From assembly GCA_958295665.1 (NCBI GenBank), contig OY282560.1, positions 140,918,091 through 140,982,090 of the forward strand: DNA of 64,000 nucleotides, given 5' to 3'. Below the pieces are notes generated by a model, which worked only from the letters and a program-made list of their open reading frames with translations, ran no database searches and was not told the origin of the DNA. Position 1 is the stretch's first letter. Each line of letters starts with the position of its first letter. Of the stretch, positions 36,629 to 48,200 are shown in pieces. The DNA is from Tipula vernalis. Its lineage: Eukaryota > Arthropoda > Insecta > Diptera > Tipulidae. A program made the translations under genes and the position numbers.

Positions 36629-36788
36629 TTATACCACAATTTACATTCTATATATACAGAATGTGCTGTGATTTAAGTACTAGCGAATCGTACAATTAAA
36701 ATGGTCTAACCACCGGTAGCATATTAGAAATTACATGAATTAAATAACATTCAACAAAAACATTGATAAAAAGTAGTTTATCAAAGTG

Positions 36789-37560
36789 TCATAGTTGTTC
36801 AAATATTTTTGTCTGATGGGGTGGTTGCTATAAATTATACTTAATTATATATAATTGTTAGATCGTCTCCAAGCTACAGAAATATTGGTGAAGTCTCGCT
36901 CAACACCCAGAAACTCCAAGCATCCAGCAGCTATGTAGCGTAGAAATTGTAATGTCTTGTGATATCTATGTTATTTTATTTAGTACTAACTGATTTATAT
37001 AAGTTAATTTCTATTAATTAAGTAGTAAAGCAATTTAGTTTTCAGACTAACCTGGGAAACTCTATTTGAGTTTTATTAGTGAATATCATATATAGGTACA
37101 TGTAGTACTTAACTAAACGATTAATATTCTAAACCTTTTGCGTAGTATATAATAATTAATTTAAACATTATAACCTTAGTAAATAAATAAGTAATTTAAG
37201 CATTATTAATATCCGTTTGCAAGATCTTTAGGAAATTGTTGATTAGTTTAATTTAATAGTATGGTTAAATATATATAATATACATTTTTTCAGCTTTTAT
37301 TTTTGAATCTAGTTGCAGTAGGTAAGCCATTAATTAACTATCTACAGGAGAACGGTAGCTAATGAAACAAGTGCTGTGATTTTGAATTATAACTTAGCAA
37401 TTAAAAATTTTTAAACATTCCCTTAGAATTTTTATTGTTGATGTTGAATTATTCATATGTCTTAATATTATGGTTGAGGTTGGTATTGGTATTGAAATGG
37501 GTGTTGGTATTGGTGTTCGTCCATGAGAAAGATATATTACTAACAAATTTACTAACTATC
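36789..37560. other. No gene recognised
   Basis: AT-rich. A short GTTGGTATTG-type repeat occurs at 37475-37520. Confidence 0.35.
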
Positions 37561-37569
37561 AACTACTTA

Positions 37570-37920
37570 GGTGTCTGGAACCGGGTTGAGTCTTTGTTGC
37601 TCACATTCCTTTCCCATCCCTCGATTTTGTTATATGTAAAAAGGTGTAAGACGGCTGCCTGGCCAGAGGCGGATATCACAACTATTAGACTAATGTGGTT
37701 ATCGATGTGGCGCCTTTCTTTACGGGGTCGAATATTGCTATGTTTGGCTTCATGAAAAGCTGAGTATGATGGTATATATTTCCTTGGTGAGGGAGAGTTA
37801 TAGTGTCGTGTTCCAACATGGGTATAGTGGTGTGGTATTCGCATTTATAATACGGGAGACTTGCTTAATGCTTGATCGTACATCGCAATCAATCAATCAA
37901 TTATTTTTATTTATTTTTTC
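37570..37920. other. GC-richer repeat-like patch, possibly a LINE 3' end
   Basis: About 290 bp richer in GC than the flanks, ending in (ATCA)n-like CAATCAATCAATCAATTA at 37887-37905. Some LINEs end in such short tandem repeats. Frames exist on both strands but none has recognisable motifs. Confidence 0.3.
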
Positions 37921-39655
37921 TGGTTAAAATTTTCTTCAAGTTGGTAGTAAAAAAATAAGTAATTTGTACTATATTTTTCTGTAACATTTTTTAAATTTGT
38001 TCATTATGGTCTGTTGTATAACCAATGCTAAAATTATGTACATATTAACAGTTTTCACTTTTTCTTTTGTAATTGTTCACTTTCACTTCACTGTTCAGAA
38101 AAAAAATTTTTATGGTTATTTTTTATTGCACTAATTTTTATTGTTAGAATTTTTAATTTTATGTTTTTTTTTTACCCCTATTTTATTGTGATGTTCTCTC
38201 TACGACTACTCGTTGAAGACTGGTGAGTGATTAACCTTTGCTACAAAATCAAGTGAAAAATATAGAAAAATTAAAAAAATCATATTTATGATGACCAACT
38301 AAATAATGTTGGTTACTAAAGTCTAACCTTTCTTAAAACCAAGGGTGTTGTAATTTGGAAGAAAAACAGTAATAATTATTTCGCTATTGTCCAAAAACAG
38401 AAGGTTTAATGTTCCTTTTTTCTTTTTAGAAAGTTTTCGGGACTTGTATGTAATTTAAGCTTCATATTCATATTAACTGGAATAATTTAATGATTTAAGA
38501 ACACATATCCATAAATTAACACATATAGTACTTAACTAAAAAACTCAATAAATACTAAAGGCTATTAAAATATCATAAAACTATCGTATTCCTTATAACT
38601 TTCGTACAAGTACAATTTATATGTACTTACACATAATAGTACATGTTATGCGCAAGTATATACTTTTATCTATTATAAACAATTGTGCTTGTTAAAATAT
38701 CATTTCACTTAATCTAATAAGAATCTATAACCCTATGCAAACACTTTTAAAATTCACATAATTTTTTTTTTTTCAGTTTATAATCCAATTTAGAATTGGT
38801 TATCATTTTTAAAAAACCGATGACGTATTTATGTAGTAAAATTCAATATTGCTTGTGTACGTAATGACGTTTTTTTATTAACAACATATTTTGTGTATTT
38901 ATCAATAAATAACGAACTCATAATAAAATACTTTCAATAAAATTGATAAAAGTAATTTCTAATGTACACATATTAACTTGCTACTATCATGTTTTTTTTT
39001 ATTACAGAATACATAAAACATATTTATAGTGTAATATACACAAACGATATAAAATTACAAATAATATTTCTGTTTATTTTGGATTAGACTAAATTTAATA
39101 TATTTTATGAGATAGATTTAGTTTAATTGAGTATGATTGAAGTTAAATATTTATGATGCATGTATATTCATACATAAAATGATTTATCGTTCATATCTAA
39201 CTCACATGTTTGTACATGCTTTTATACTCATATGTTTAAGGTTGAATTTTCTTGTTTAACTAAAAATGATTGGATATACATAGATAGACATGTAGGTATT
39301 ATTTCAATTCATAATCTTTTTATTTGGAAGATTTATATTTTAGATTTGATTTGTTAATTTTTAAAATCTGTTTTTTGTTAGTTTTGTTTGTAAACATTTA
39401 ATAGTCATTCATACAATAAACTTTAATGTGTAGGTCACCTTTATCTTAGCTTCTTTTATTGCACTTTAAAAGAAATGCGACTCACTGCAAATCTTCCAAT
39501 TTACAATTTTGTGTAGTTCATTTATTACGTCATCAACTCATCCGGCGGTCGATTGAAGCAATCATTGATACCATTAAATGGACTTCTTATAGAATGAGCT
39601 AAATCTTATAAAATTTAAAAAACTGTATGTTGCTTTAAGCTCACCAAGACATGTC
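37921..39655. other. No gene recognised
   Basis: Very AT-rich, with no supported feature. Confidence 0.35.
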
Positions 39656-39659
39656 TTTA

Positions 39660-40560
39660 CTGAAATATTGTCTTTTGTGTTTCTCGTTTGGCCGTTAACT
39701 TGTGACAATTTTATGCTTAATATTCGAAACTTTTTGTTTTTGGTGATTTAAATATTAATTGGTTATATGACATCAATACTAGTATGTAGTACACTATACG
39801 ATTGTAATCAATATCTTTGTCAAACGGATTTGTCATATTAAATTCATCGGATTTTAAATACGCAACGCGCATGACGGGTGATACTCGAACGAAATTAGAT
39901 TATGTAATAACGGATAACATAAATTTTAATGATAATATGACAACTATTAATGTCTATATATCTGATCTCGAATTATTTTTGTTTGATTTTGAAATGGCAC
40001 AGCATTTAGCTGACAAAAATAATCCAATTAAAGCCTTCACAATTATTGACTATAAACAAACAGTAAATGATAAAGAATTCCTAGGTGTAAATTTATCTGG
40101 TGATTTTCGGACCCTAATATCTATATGTTCCAAACTTTGAGTTAGGCACACCCAGTTAATTAAAAAGCCTGTTATAATTAAACCATGGATAAATAATTAG
40201 CTCTTAAGCTTAAATAAGGACGCGGGATAAACTTTACGAGCTTAATAATTATATTGGCGAACAACATAAAATTTACAAAAAATAAAACAAATAATCTTAA
40301 CCATAAACTTCAAAAATAGTTTTATCATAATGAGTTTCAAAAAAATAATGGTAATGCAAGAAAGAACTGGCAGTGTCTAAAATCGTTGATATTTAATATC
40401 GCGTATAAATCTAAAAGTGACAATACTATGCTAACCGTGGGGGATCGAACAATCGCCAATTCTACTGTAGTAGCAAATTATTTTAATAATTATTTTATAA
40501 ATGTAGCTAAAAGTTCTGTCAATTCCGGATTATGTAATTTAACTGCCTTTTTTTGATTCA
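39660..40560 (+). pseudogene. LINE endonuclease remnant
   Basis: From about 39735 a frame reads FGDLNINWLYD, the C-terminal catalytic GDFN-type motif of an APE endonuclease, followed after a frameshift (39817-40140) by SDFKYATRMTGDTRTKLDYVI and YISDLELFLFDF. The matching family motifs are the TR-x-T-x-S-LDYV and SDH segments; in this copy the catalytic His appears replaced by Leu. Downstream sequence to about 40560 has many stops and may be linker or RT debris. Confidence 0.65.
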
Positions 40561-40980
40561 ACAACTGACTTTCGTACTGTGTGGTTGTGGTTTTATTGAA
40601 ATTTGTTTAATTTAATTTAATTATTTGATGTATAGACTGTTTTGTATGCATATACGAGTATAATATAGTGTTTATGATAATGTGTTGTTTTATTAATTTA
40701 TCTTAACATAATTAATATAATATGTAATCATTTTTCGAACTAAATACATAGATTACAAGCCTTAAATATAAGTAAAATATTATTTAATAACAACGTGATC
40801 ATTGTACAAAACGAAACGGGAACATAGCAAAATATAAAATATAGAGATTCATTTAGATTTATTTTATTTTTAACGGGATATTTATTACGATTTAATCGGT
40901 GTATGAATAATAATTAACAATTAGCTGATTCATTCATAAAAACTCTGTGATACAACTTATAATCATAATTATAACACTTA

Positions 40981-43900
40981 GCGTAATCGATATAGTTATT
41001 GACACCCCAAAATTTCAACATAGTTATTGATACTCCTGCGTTTACATGATAAAACTTCTCATTCCGTGATTGCTACCGTTTTTTTAGCATTCAGTTTACT
41101 AGTGCGTTTTGTTCGATTAAGTCATCGTGGGACCTGTCGCTTTCTTTTGCCTGTGAATGAACCCAATTTTGTTAAGGAATACGTTATGTAAGTGTTTGAT
41201 ATTTTATTTGTTTTCAATTCTAGTTAACAATTAAATGATTTTTTAAGTTAATTGCCTTTAAATGTACGTTTTAAAGATTAAAAATTATTATTTTTTACAT
41301 AAGTAATAAAGATAATTGTGGTGTCAATAATTGGTTCGGATTATACTATATTCTACATCTAGCTATTGACACATAGTGTCAATAATTGTGTTCTATTGTA
41401 GAACAATAATTGATACTAGGTCAATAGTTGTATTTTTAAGGGTGTCAATAATTAAAAATATTCAAAATAAATTTCTAGCCTAAAATGCCTAAAATAAAGG
41501 GAAACTATTCTGAAGAATTACTTCAAAAAGCACTAAACGCCGTTAGAAATAAAGAAATCTCCAAAAAAGCGGCATCTAAATATTTTAATATTCCACGAGC
41601 AAGAATAATTTTTCATTTAGGCCCAAAATTCACCAAGACCAGACCTGGTCCTCAAACAATTTTATCTAAAATTGAGGAAAATGTGATTGAAGAAAAGAAG
41701 ATGTTTTTTATTCCGTGAAGGAATTTCTAGATTAGGATGAGAGGGAACATCCGTTTGGTCCCGAAAATATGCCAGGAAATGGATGGTTTCGGGCATTCCT
41801 AGCTAGGCATCCGCATACTTCGTTAAGGACACCAGATTCGGTTTAGCTCAATTCAAAATTATCTGCTAGAATCCAATTGTTTTGATATTTTAGAGGACTC
41901 AACAAGAATCTTCAATGGAGACGAAACTAATTTTTTACTTTGCCCCAAAACTACAACGGTGCTTGCAGCAAAAGGGGCTCGCAATCAATGTTTACTGTAA
42001 TGTTTACATTTGGCGCTGATGGTACAATGGTGCCTCCGATGATTATATATCCGTACAAAAGGATACCTACCTGATGATATTAGAAAATCGATGCCAAAGG
42101 ACTGGGGTTTAGGCATCAGTGATAATGGGTGGATGACGAAGGAGGTGTTCTATGAATACGTTTCAAAAATCCTCCATCCATATTTAACCAAGATTGGGAC
42201 AAAATTTCCGATTAAATTTTTTGTTGACGGCCACACCACTCATCAAACATTAGCTGTGAGTAAACTGTGCGTTCAGCTTGGAATCATTTTAATAGCTTTG
42301 TACCCCAATGCAACCCGCATTCTCCAGCCAGTTGATGTAAGCGCATTCAAGCCTTTAAAAAACACTTGGAACAAAAAAGTTCTTGAGTGGCGGCGACAAA
42401 ATCCGGGAGAATTTCTGACCAAACAAAAATTTGCTCCTTTGCTTGCACGGGTGATTCCAGTATTGATCCGGTAATAATTAAGCATGGTTTTCGAGCATGT
42501 GGAATTTTCCCATTCAACTGTAATGCCATTGATTTTTCCAGGTGTTTAGGAAAAACATCCAGTAATCTCCCAGTTCTTGAACCAGTCAGCAAGACGGATA
42601 AACAATTGCCTTACCAAACATTTTCAGAATTGCTAGGTTCTGACAAATTAAAAGAATTGAAGATGCTAGCAATGGTTTATGCAACACTGCGAAGTGGTCG
42701 GACTCCTGAATTCTATATAAAATATTTCTCGAATTTCAACCCGACGATTTTATACCAAAAATTAAGGATAAGAGTTCTGTCAGAACAACAACCATTTCAG
42801 AAGCTGAAATTTTATCATTCGATAATTTTGTTGATTCACACGTCGTTACTACGGATTTTAATTCCATTGATGAATTTTTATTTATAAATGAGGATATTGT
42901 CGTCGAAGACACTTTAGCAAATGTTGAAATAACAGAAACGTTTATCTCCAGCGCTAGAGGATTTTCTAGATTGGCCAATAACACCAGCGAGACAAGGCAT
43001 TAAGCCCATTAAAGCCAAAAAACCGTTTGTCATAACTGATCCATTGTGGATTAAGGCTGAACAATTAAAAAAAGAAGAGAAACAAAAGGAAATTATTAAC
43101 AAAGAAGAAATGAAACTTAAAAGACTGGAAAATAAAAATAAAAAAATTAAAGAAAAAAATAAAGAGTTAAAGCCAAAGTTTTCTAGAAAAGGGCGAAAAA
43201 AAATATTTCCTCCAAGTTTAGTTACGAGTACTCTTCAAGACGCTACAAATAAGTTGCAAGAAATCGATAACGACCCAAAAATTCAACCGGTTGCTTCAAA
43301 TTTTGAGTCCCTATTGGGAACAGTCAAGACGAAGGTTAGTATAATTCCAATAATTTTAGAATTCATTAAATTTTGTTTTCAGTTGCAGTTCTACATTCGA
43401 TTGATAATCTTTGTGATAATAAGCAAAGTTCTTCACCAAATCTCAACCATTCTCATGTAAAGAACCTTTTTCAAGAAACTGAGAATTTTGAAAGCATTGG
43501 TGAGAATAAGATTGCTGTTGGTTCTATGTGCTATAAATGCACATTTTCTTAAAAAAAAAAGATTAGGAATAAAATGTGGCAAGTGCACTAGGGAATTCCA
43601 TATCTCTTGCATACAACAAATGAAACTTCCATATATTCCCAAATTTCTATGCAGTAGTTGTCAATGATCGCTGTCGTACCAATGATGTAATGATAATGTT
43701 AAGCGCATAAGCTGTTCCTATTAAGTTTAAGTTTAAATTTTTTCGAAAAAGGATTCGATGTATTTTTATTTATATTTTTAAGTGTTGCGTAAACGAATTA
43801 TCCTTTTTTTATTTTAATACTAAGAATAAAGTTCCTTATTTTAATCAATAAACTATTTTTTTTACCAAAAATATAACTAGTCAGCCAATCAGTAAGCAAT

Positions 43901-44188
43901 CAATAAATTACTAAATAATATTTGTGCATATCAATAGTTGTACTATATTGAGATGTCAACAATTGTCAAGACGTGTTAATAATTGTGCTTTTTGAACATG
44001 TTTTCAAAATTTTGTAATTTAACAAATTTGGGAACATTAACCAAGCTTTTTGAAATTGAAAAATGTAAACAAATATATAAGATACCATATCAGCGTTTAA
44101 CATTTTTCATTTCATTTAAATTAATCCTAACTACAGCACTTTTTAATACAACTTTCCTTAAGGGTGTCAATAATTGTATCGATTACGC
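40981..44188 (+). mobile_element. pogo-like DNA transposon with complete ends
   Basis: 3,208 bp between TA dinucleotides (40979-40980 and 44189-44190). Terminal inverted repeats of about 27 bp begin GCGTAATCGATA and differ at about two positions. Copies of TGTCAATAATTG lie inside both ends (left: near 41022, 41320, 41378, 41405, 41430, 41445; right: near 43930, 43955, 43975), possible transposase binding sites. It carries a broken transposase at 41485-43667. Cut-and-paste transposition into TA is known for the Tc1/mariner-pogo superfamily. Confidence 0.85.
41485..43667 (+). pseudogene. pogo-like DDE transposase with C-terminal PHD-like finger
   Basis: N-terminal Psq-type helix-turn-helix (41485-41715; KAASKYFNIPRARI, then PGPQTILS). 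A frameshift near 41715 leads to a linker and the DDE domain: Asp in NGDET (41920-41922), Asp in FVDGHTTH (42226-42228), Asp in LQPVDV (42334-42336). The last two have 35 residues between them (DD35D). Another frameshift near 42450 leads to GFRACGIFPFN, common after the DDE domain in pogo and jerky-like proteins. Lys-rich helix at 43044-43200, then a possible small intron (43336-43381). The end (43530-43667) has CxxC, CxxC, HxxC and CxxC spacing, as in a PHD finger, interrupted by one stop. At least three breaks make it inactive. Confidence 0.8.
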
Positions 44189-44257
44189 TATATCCCGTTT
44201 GTTATAAACATTTTTTAAACATTTTTAAATATTTAATACAGTGAATTATTAATACTG

Positions 44258-44461
44258 ATGACAATGTCTTGTGTAACATGTAATAAAGTTTTTTCGACTA
44301 CTGATATCGTTTTATGCAAACTTTGTGACGTACAATTTTGCTATGAGTGTTGTGAAATTGACCTCGCCGCTATTAACTCTATGAAAAAGTTTGCGAATTT
44401 ATGTTACTTCTGCAAAAGCTGTAAAATTTGGTTCGTAAATAAGAGTTTTTTGATTTGGTGA
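44258..44461 (+). CDS. Small Cys-rich frame, PHD/FYVE-like fragment
   Basis: 67 codons with paired cysteines: CVTC, CKLC, FCYECC and CYFCKSC. The spacing suggests a cross-braced zinc finger of the PHD or FYVE type. Such fingers occur in ORF1 proteins of several LINE groups, so this may be a LINE fragment just outside the pogo element. No other domain follows. It may also be a chance frame. Confidence 0.3.
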   Translation: MTMSCVTCNKVFSTTDIVLCKLCDVQFCYECCEIDLAAINSMKKFANLCYFCKSCKIWFVNKSFLIW

Positions 44462-45307
44462 ATTATATAATTCGCTAAACTAGCACTATCTAGTATGCTT
44501 CAAGAACTCATCTCCGTTTCGTTTTAAAATTTTAAAAACAACTTCAAAAAGCCCATGGATGAAAATACCGCCGATTTTTTCTTTAACTTTTAGTTCTTTT
44601 TTTTATTTGTTGTGCTAAAAGGCAAACCAATATCCCGCCCTTCATCAGTTTTAATTTTTTTACTCGATCTCCCTTCATTTTGCGATTCATTTTATAATTA
44701 TTTCTATAATAATTGTTTCATAAATGTCACAGAAATGTCAAAAACGCAATTTCAATAGTGAGTTTATCTTAAGTGTATGTACTTGTAAGCGCGTTTTTGA
44801 CGTTTTAAAACGTCTGAGTAACGTCGAGTAGCTATGTCTCCACTGTAAATCTTTTTTTCTGGATTTTTATCATAAGCATAATTGCAAATGTTTATATAAA
44901 AAAGGCGATTGTACATAATTTAAAAAAGGAAAAGCATGGTGATATTTTAACGTTTTCTTTAAACTCTACCAAATTTTGCTATGGACGGTTAAAACTTTGA
45001 CTCCCGTTTTAGTGGGTTAAAGCAAGATAAGTGCCGCGTTCGTTGACTGTCGATCAAAAACCTGAACGGGTAACCACATCACCAAATCATTAGATATTGA
45101 GTTGAAATGAGATTATATTGAACATTAAATAAAAACATTGCCAAAAACGTTGCGTTTTATTATCAATACAGGAAACTTCTCAACCTGGCCTGAAAATTAT
45201 ATTATAAATTTGATTGGTCTAATTAGCGTCACTGATATTATAAATTATTACTTTTAATTTTTAAGCTCTTAAAAAGTATAATTAAATATTAAAATTGAAA
45301 ATTGTTA
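44462..45307. other. No gene recognised
   Basis: AT-rich, no supported feature. Confidence 0.35.
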
Positions 45308-45605
45308 CGCCCGGTTGCACAAAAATATAACCTAGCGCCAGATAATTCTTCTCTCTGTCTTAAAACAAAGATTTTACGATAAGTCCAACACAAGCAAATT
45401 TTTTTATTTTTTTATTGTTGCAACGAGAGTATAGAAGTCGAAAAAATAAATAGAAAGTCATTATGGATGTACTGCCCAATTTCGTCGAAATAAATATTTA
45501 ATCCATTAAAATATTCATTATGAAACTTTCCAGCATTTAATAAAAGAAGAAAAGGAACGAATATAATTTAAATGGCGGTTAACCTTTTTTTGTGGTACCG
45601 AGTAT
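45308..45605. repeat. MITE with GCCCGGTT terminus, copy A
   Basis: Begins GCCCGGTTGCAC and ends with a degenerate complement near GTGGTACCGAG. Interior has CCCAATTTCGTCGAA and TAAAAGAAGAAA words shared with the copy ending at 58463. Confidence 0.5.
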
Positions 45606-45649
45606 TTGATCTTTCAAATTTCTCCAATTCTATAATTTTTAGATCAATT

Positions 45650-45894
45650 ATGCCCGGTTTCACTGAAGAATGGGCCAACCCAATACCTTTCTCTCTTCTT
45701 TATGAAATTTCGATTTGCTTCACAATACAAATTCAGAGCAGAATGTAATGGGAGAATTAAATATTTAACTGCCAAATTTCGTTCTAGACAAATGTTTGAG
45801 TGACGGTTGATTTACAAAATTCATGAAAGAAGAAAGAGAGGAAATATTACCTAATTAGTACCGAAGGTTGGCTCTTTAATGTGTAACCAGTCAT
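45650..45894. repeat. MITE with GCCCGGTT terminus, copy B
   Basis: Begins ATGCCCGGTTTCAC and ends GTGTAACCAGTCAT, an imperfect complement. Same family as 45308-45605. Confidence 0.55.
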
Positions 45895-46740
45895 TGCAAT
45901 TATTTATTGCATATTTTAGCATTTTATTTTACTTGATAAGAATTTAATTCTCTGGAAAGAATAGTTATGTGGATGTTAGTTAAATTATCCCAAATGATCT
46001 ATTTAAATAAGTTACTCTAAACGGCAAAGCCTTACCAAAATATCATTGGTACCGGAATAAACTATATAAAATTCTGTGAAGAACAGCATTAGGAAAAAAG
46101 ATAACAAAAGGTATCTTAACGTAAAATGTGTCATAAATAATTATACTTTTGGTTTATTTTCATTAAATAAACGAGCAGCTTTCTTCAACAAAGCTTAATT
46201 AACAATCTAATGGTTTCTAAACATGGATAAGAAGCAATTACACAAAGCGTTTAAGAACTTACTACTTAATAATAGCAGATCTCACGATCACGATATTTTC
46301 ATAAAACTTTAAAAACCAATTAAATGTAAATTCAGTTTTTAATTAATCGAATAAATTTCCTTTATACACTGCACACTATGTGATTTTTAAAATGCAAAGT
46401 TCAACTCATTTCCATCATGCATTCCTCAATTTCAAATACTAACTAAAAAATAATTAGTTTTTTACTTTGAAATGTGTTTCTATAAAGTTTAGGGTGCGTC
46501 CGGAATGAAAAAAATCGCATTTAGCAAAGACACACTTCAAAAGATTATAACTATGAGATATAGTTTTTATGTGCAATTTTAACACGCTGCTTGATGTTAA
46601 TTTACATTTTAATTAATCATATTTATTAATTCAAATAATCCAGTTTTAATTAAATATAATGAAATTTAATTTAATTCAAAAATACATATTTTAAATAATC
46701 TGCATTTAAATTTGCTTTAAACAACGTTACTAGTCGTACA
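45895..46740. other. No gene recognised
   Basis: AT-rich, no supported feature. Confidence 0.35.
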
Positions 46741-46879
46741 AAATTGTCTGCGGAATATTTTTCTTATCACACCAGCATGTATTGATGGGGCTGCAGAAAA
46801 TCTAAAAGATGTCCTGGCATTAACAGGTGAAAAGGATACACCCGTCATAAGTAGATCTGAAAATGTTAACAACTTTTTG

Positions 46880-48200
46880 CGTTGCGGAAAGAAGGCTACC
46901 AGAGAATCCAGACCTATTTAAGTGATCTCTCGGCAACCGACAGGACACATTATTCTTTGTCGAAGGCAACAAAGAAATTTAGTAAAAGCAAAACAAACTC
47001 GAATCTACCGATTAGACTATCATCTGAAAATTGCGCGAGAAGTGATGAAATGAAGATAAAGTCAATACTAACAACAGTATTCGCGCCACACCAAGTTTTT
47101 GTACAAACCTTTTAAAGTATAATTAGAAGAAAGTTAAGAATACAATTAAAAATTGTATAAGGCCGTAAAAGGTTCCAAGACTTGATCTCATTACTGGAAA
47201 AATGATAAGGTATTTGCCAGACAAATGCTTAAAACTAATAACATTCATATTCAACGCGATCATGCGGACGAAACATGCTGCGCATACCTTCAAAGCTATG
47301 TATTTGAAAAAAATGTAACTCACGGAATTGAAACCAGTATTAGAAAAATGGCGCAGTACTTCAGCCATCAATTTGGTTTCCGAAACGAACATGGTACCAC
47401 CATTCCAAATGGAATACTATTCTGATACATTCTTGGATATCGCACAAGCATTTGATAAGTTTGGCACGATGGACTAACATACAAAATTAAAGAACTCTTA
47501 CCAAAGGCAATACATGGACAAACAAAATAGCGCAATTACTTGTTTAAATGATATTAATGTAGGTGTGCCGCAAGGTAGTGTTTTAGGATCAATATTATAC
47601 TTCTTGTACACAGGCGATTTACCTGTAATGAACAAAATAATAATATCAACATTTTGCGATGATACGGTAATCCTGGTTTCACACAATAATTCCTGAAATT
47701 GCCTTAAAGAATTACAGAATCATTTAAAAGCGAAAACAAATCAACTCACGTCACCCTGACGATGAAAAAACACATCTGCCCACCAGTGAAATTGAACGAT
47801 ATAAATATTCCTCAACAATTGAAGGTCAAATACATAGGTTTGCACCTGGATATACGGTTAACATGGCAAAATCATAGTGAAGAAAAGCGGAACGAAATAA
47901 AAATTACATTTTCCAAAATGTATTGGCTGATGGGAAGAAAATCTCAGCTGCCAATAAAGCTTTACTGTACAAAGCGATAATCAAGCCAATATGGGGGATA
48001 TGGTATTCAGTTATGGGGATCCACAACCTCAGCAAACCTAAGCGGAAATATTTCGCAGTATTACCAATGTTCCGGGGTATGTTCGAAATAGTTATATAAA
48101 TGACGACCTTGGAATTAAAACTTTTAAAGAAATAATTAAAGGATTCCGTTCGAAATATTACTCAAAACTGTAAAAAGACGTCCCAACGAAAATTACATAG
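46880..48200 (+). pseudogene. Jockey-like LINE reverse transcriptase remnant
   Basis: Scattered frames in correct order: pre-RT PIRLSSENCARSDE and VFAPHQ (47010-47100); a piece whose complement of motifs matches the RT fingers (47160-47290); DIAQAFDKF (47440-47465), the first catalytic Asp region; NVGVPQGSVLGSILY (about 47555) and TFCDDTVIL (about 47650), where the family has FADD; then KYIGLHLDIRLTWQNH and YWLMGRKSQLP (thumb), and IQLWGSTTSAN (about 48010). Many frameshifts and stops, no poly(A) tail seen. Inactive. Confidence 0.85.

Larger units (their letters stand above)
36095..36778 (-). mobile_element. Hammerhead-bearing repeat, copies 3 and 4 as a tandem dimer
   Basis: 684 bp flanked by a 10-bp direct repeat TATCAAAGTG (36085-36094 and 36779-36788). 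Inside are two head-to-tail units: the GTTTCGAAGATTGTAAGAG landmark recurs at 36105 and 36531, a 426-bp period. The first unit is complete. The second breaks off near 36690 and is joined to an inverted piece of the unit's other half (36693-36775, complementary to about 36340-36425). One target duplication encloses everything, so the whole composite inserted as one event. Confidence 0.8.
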
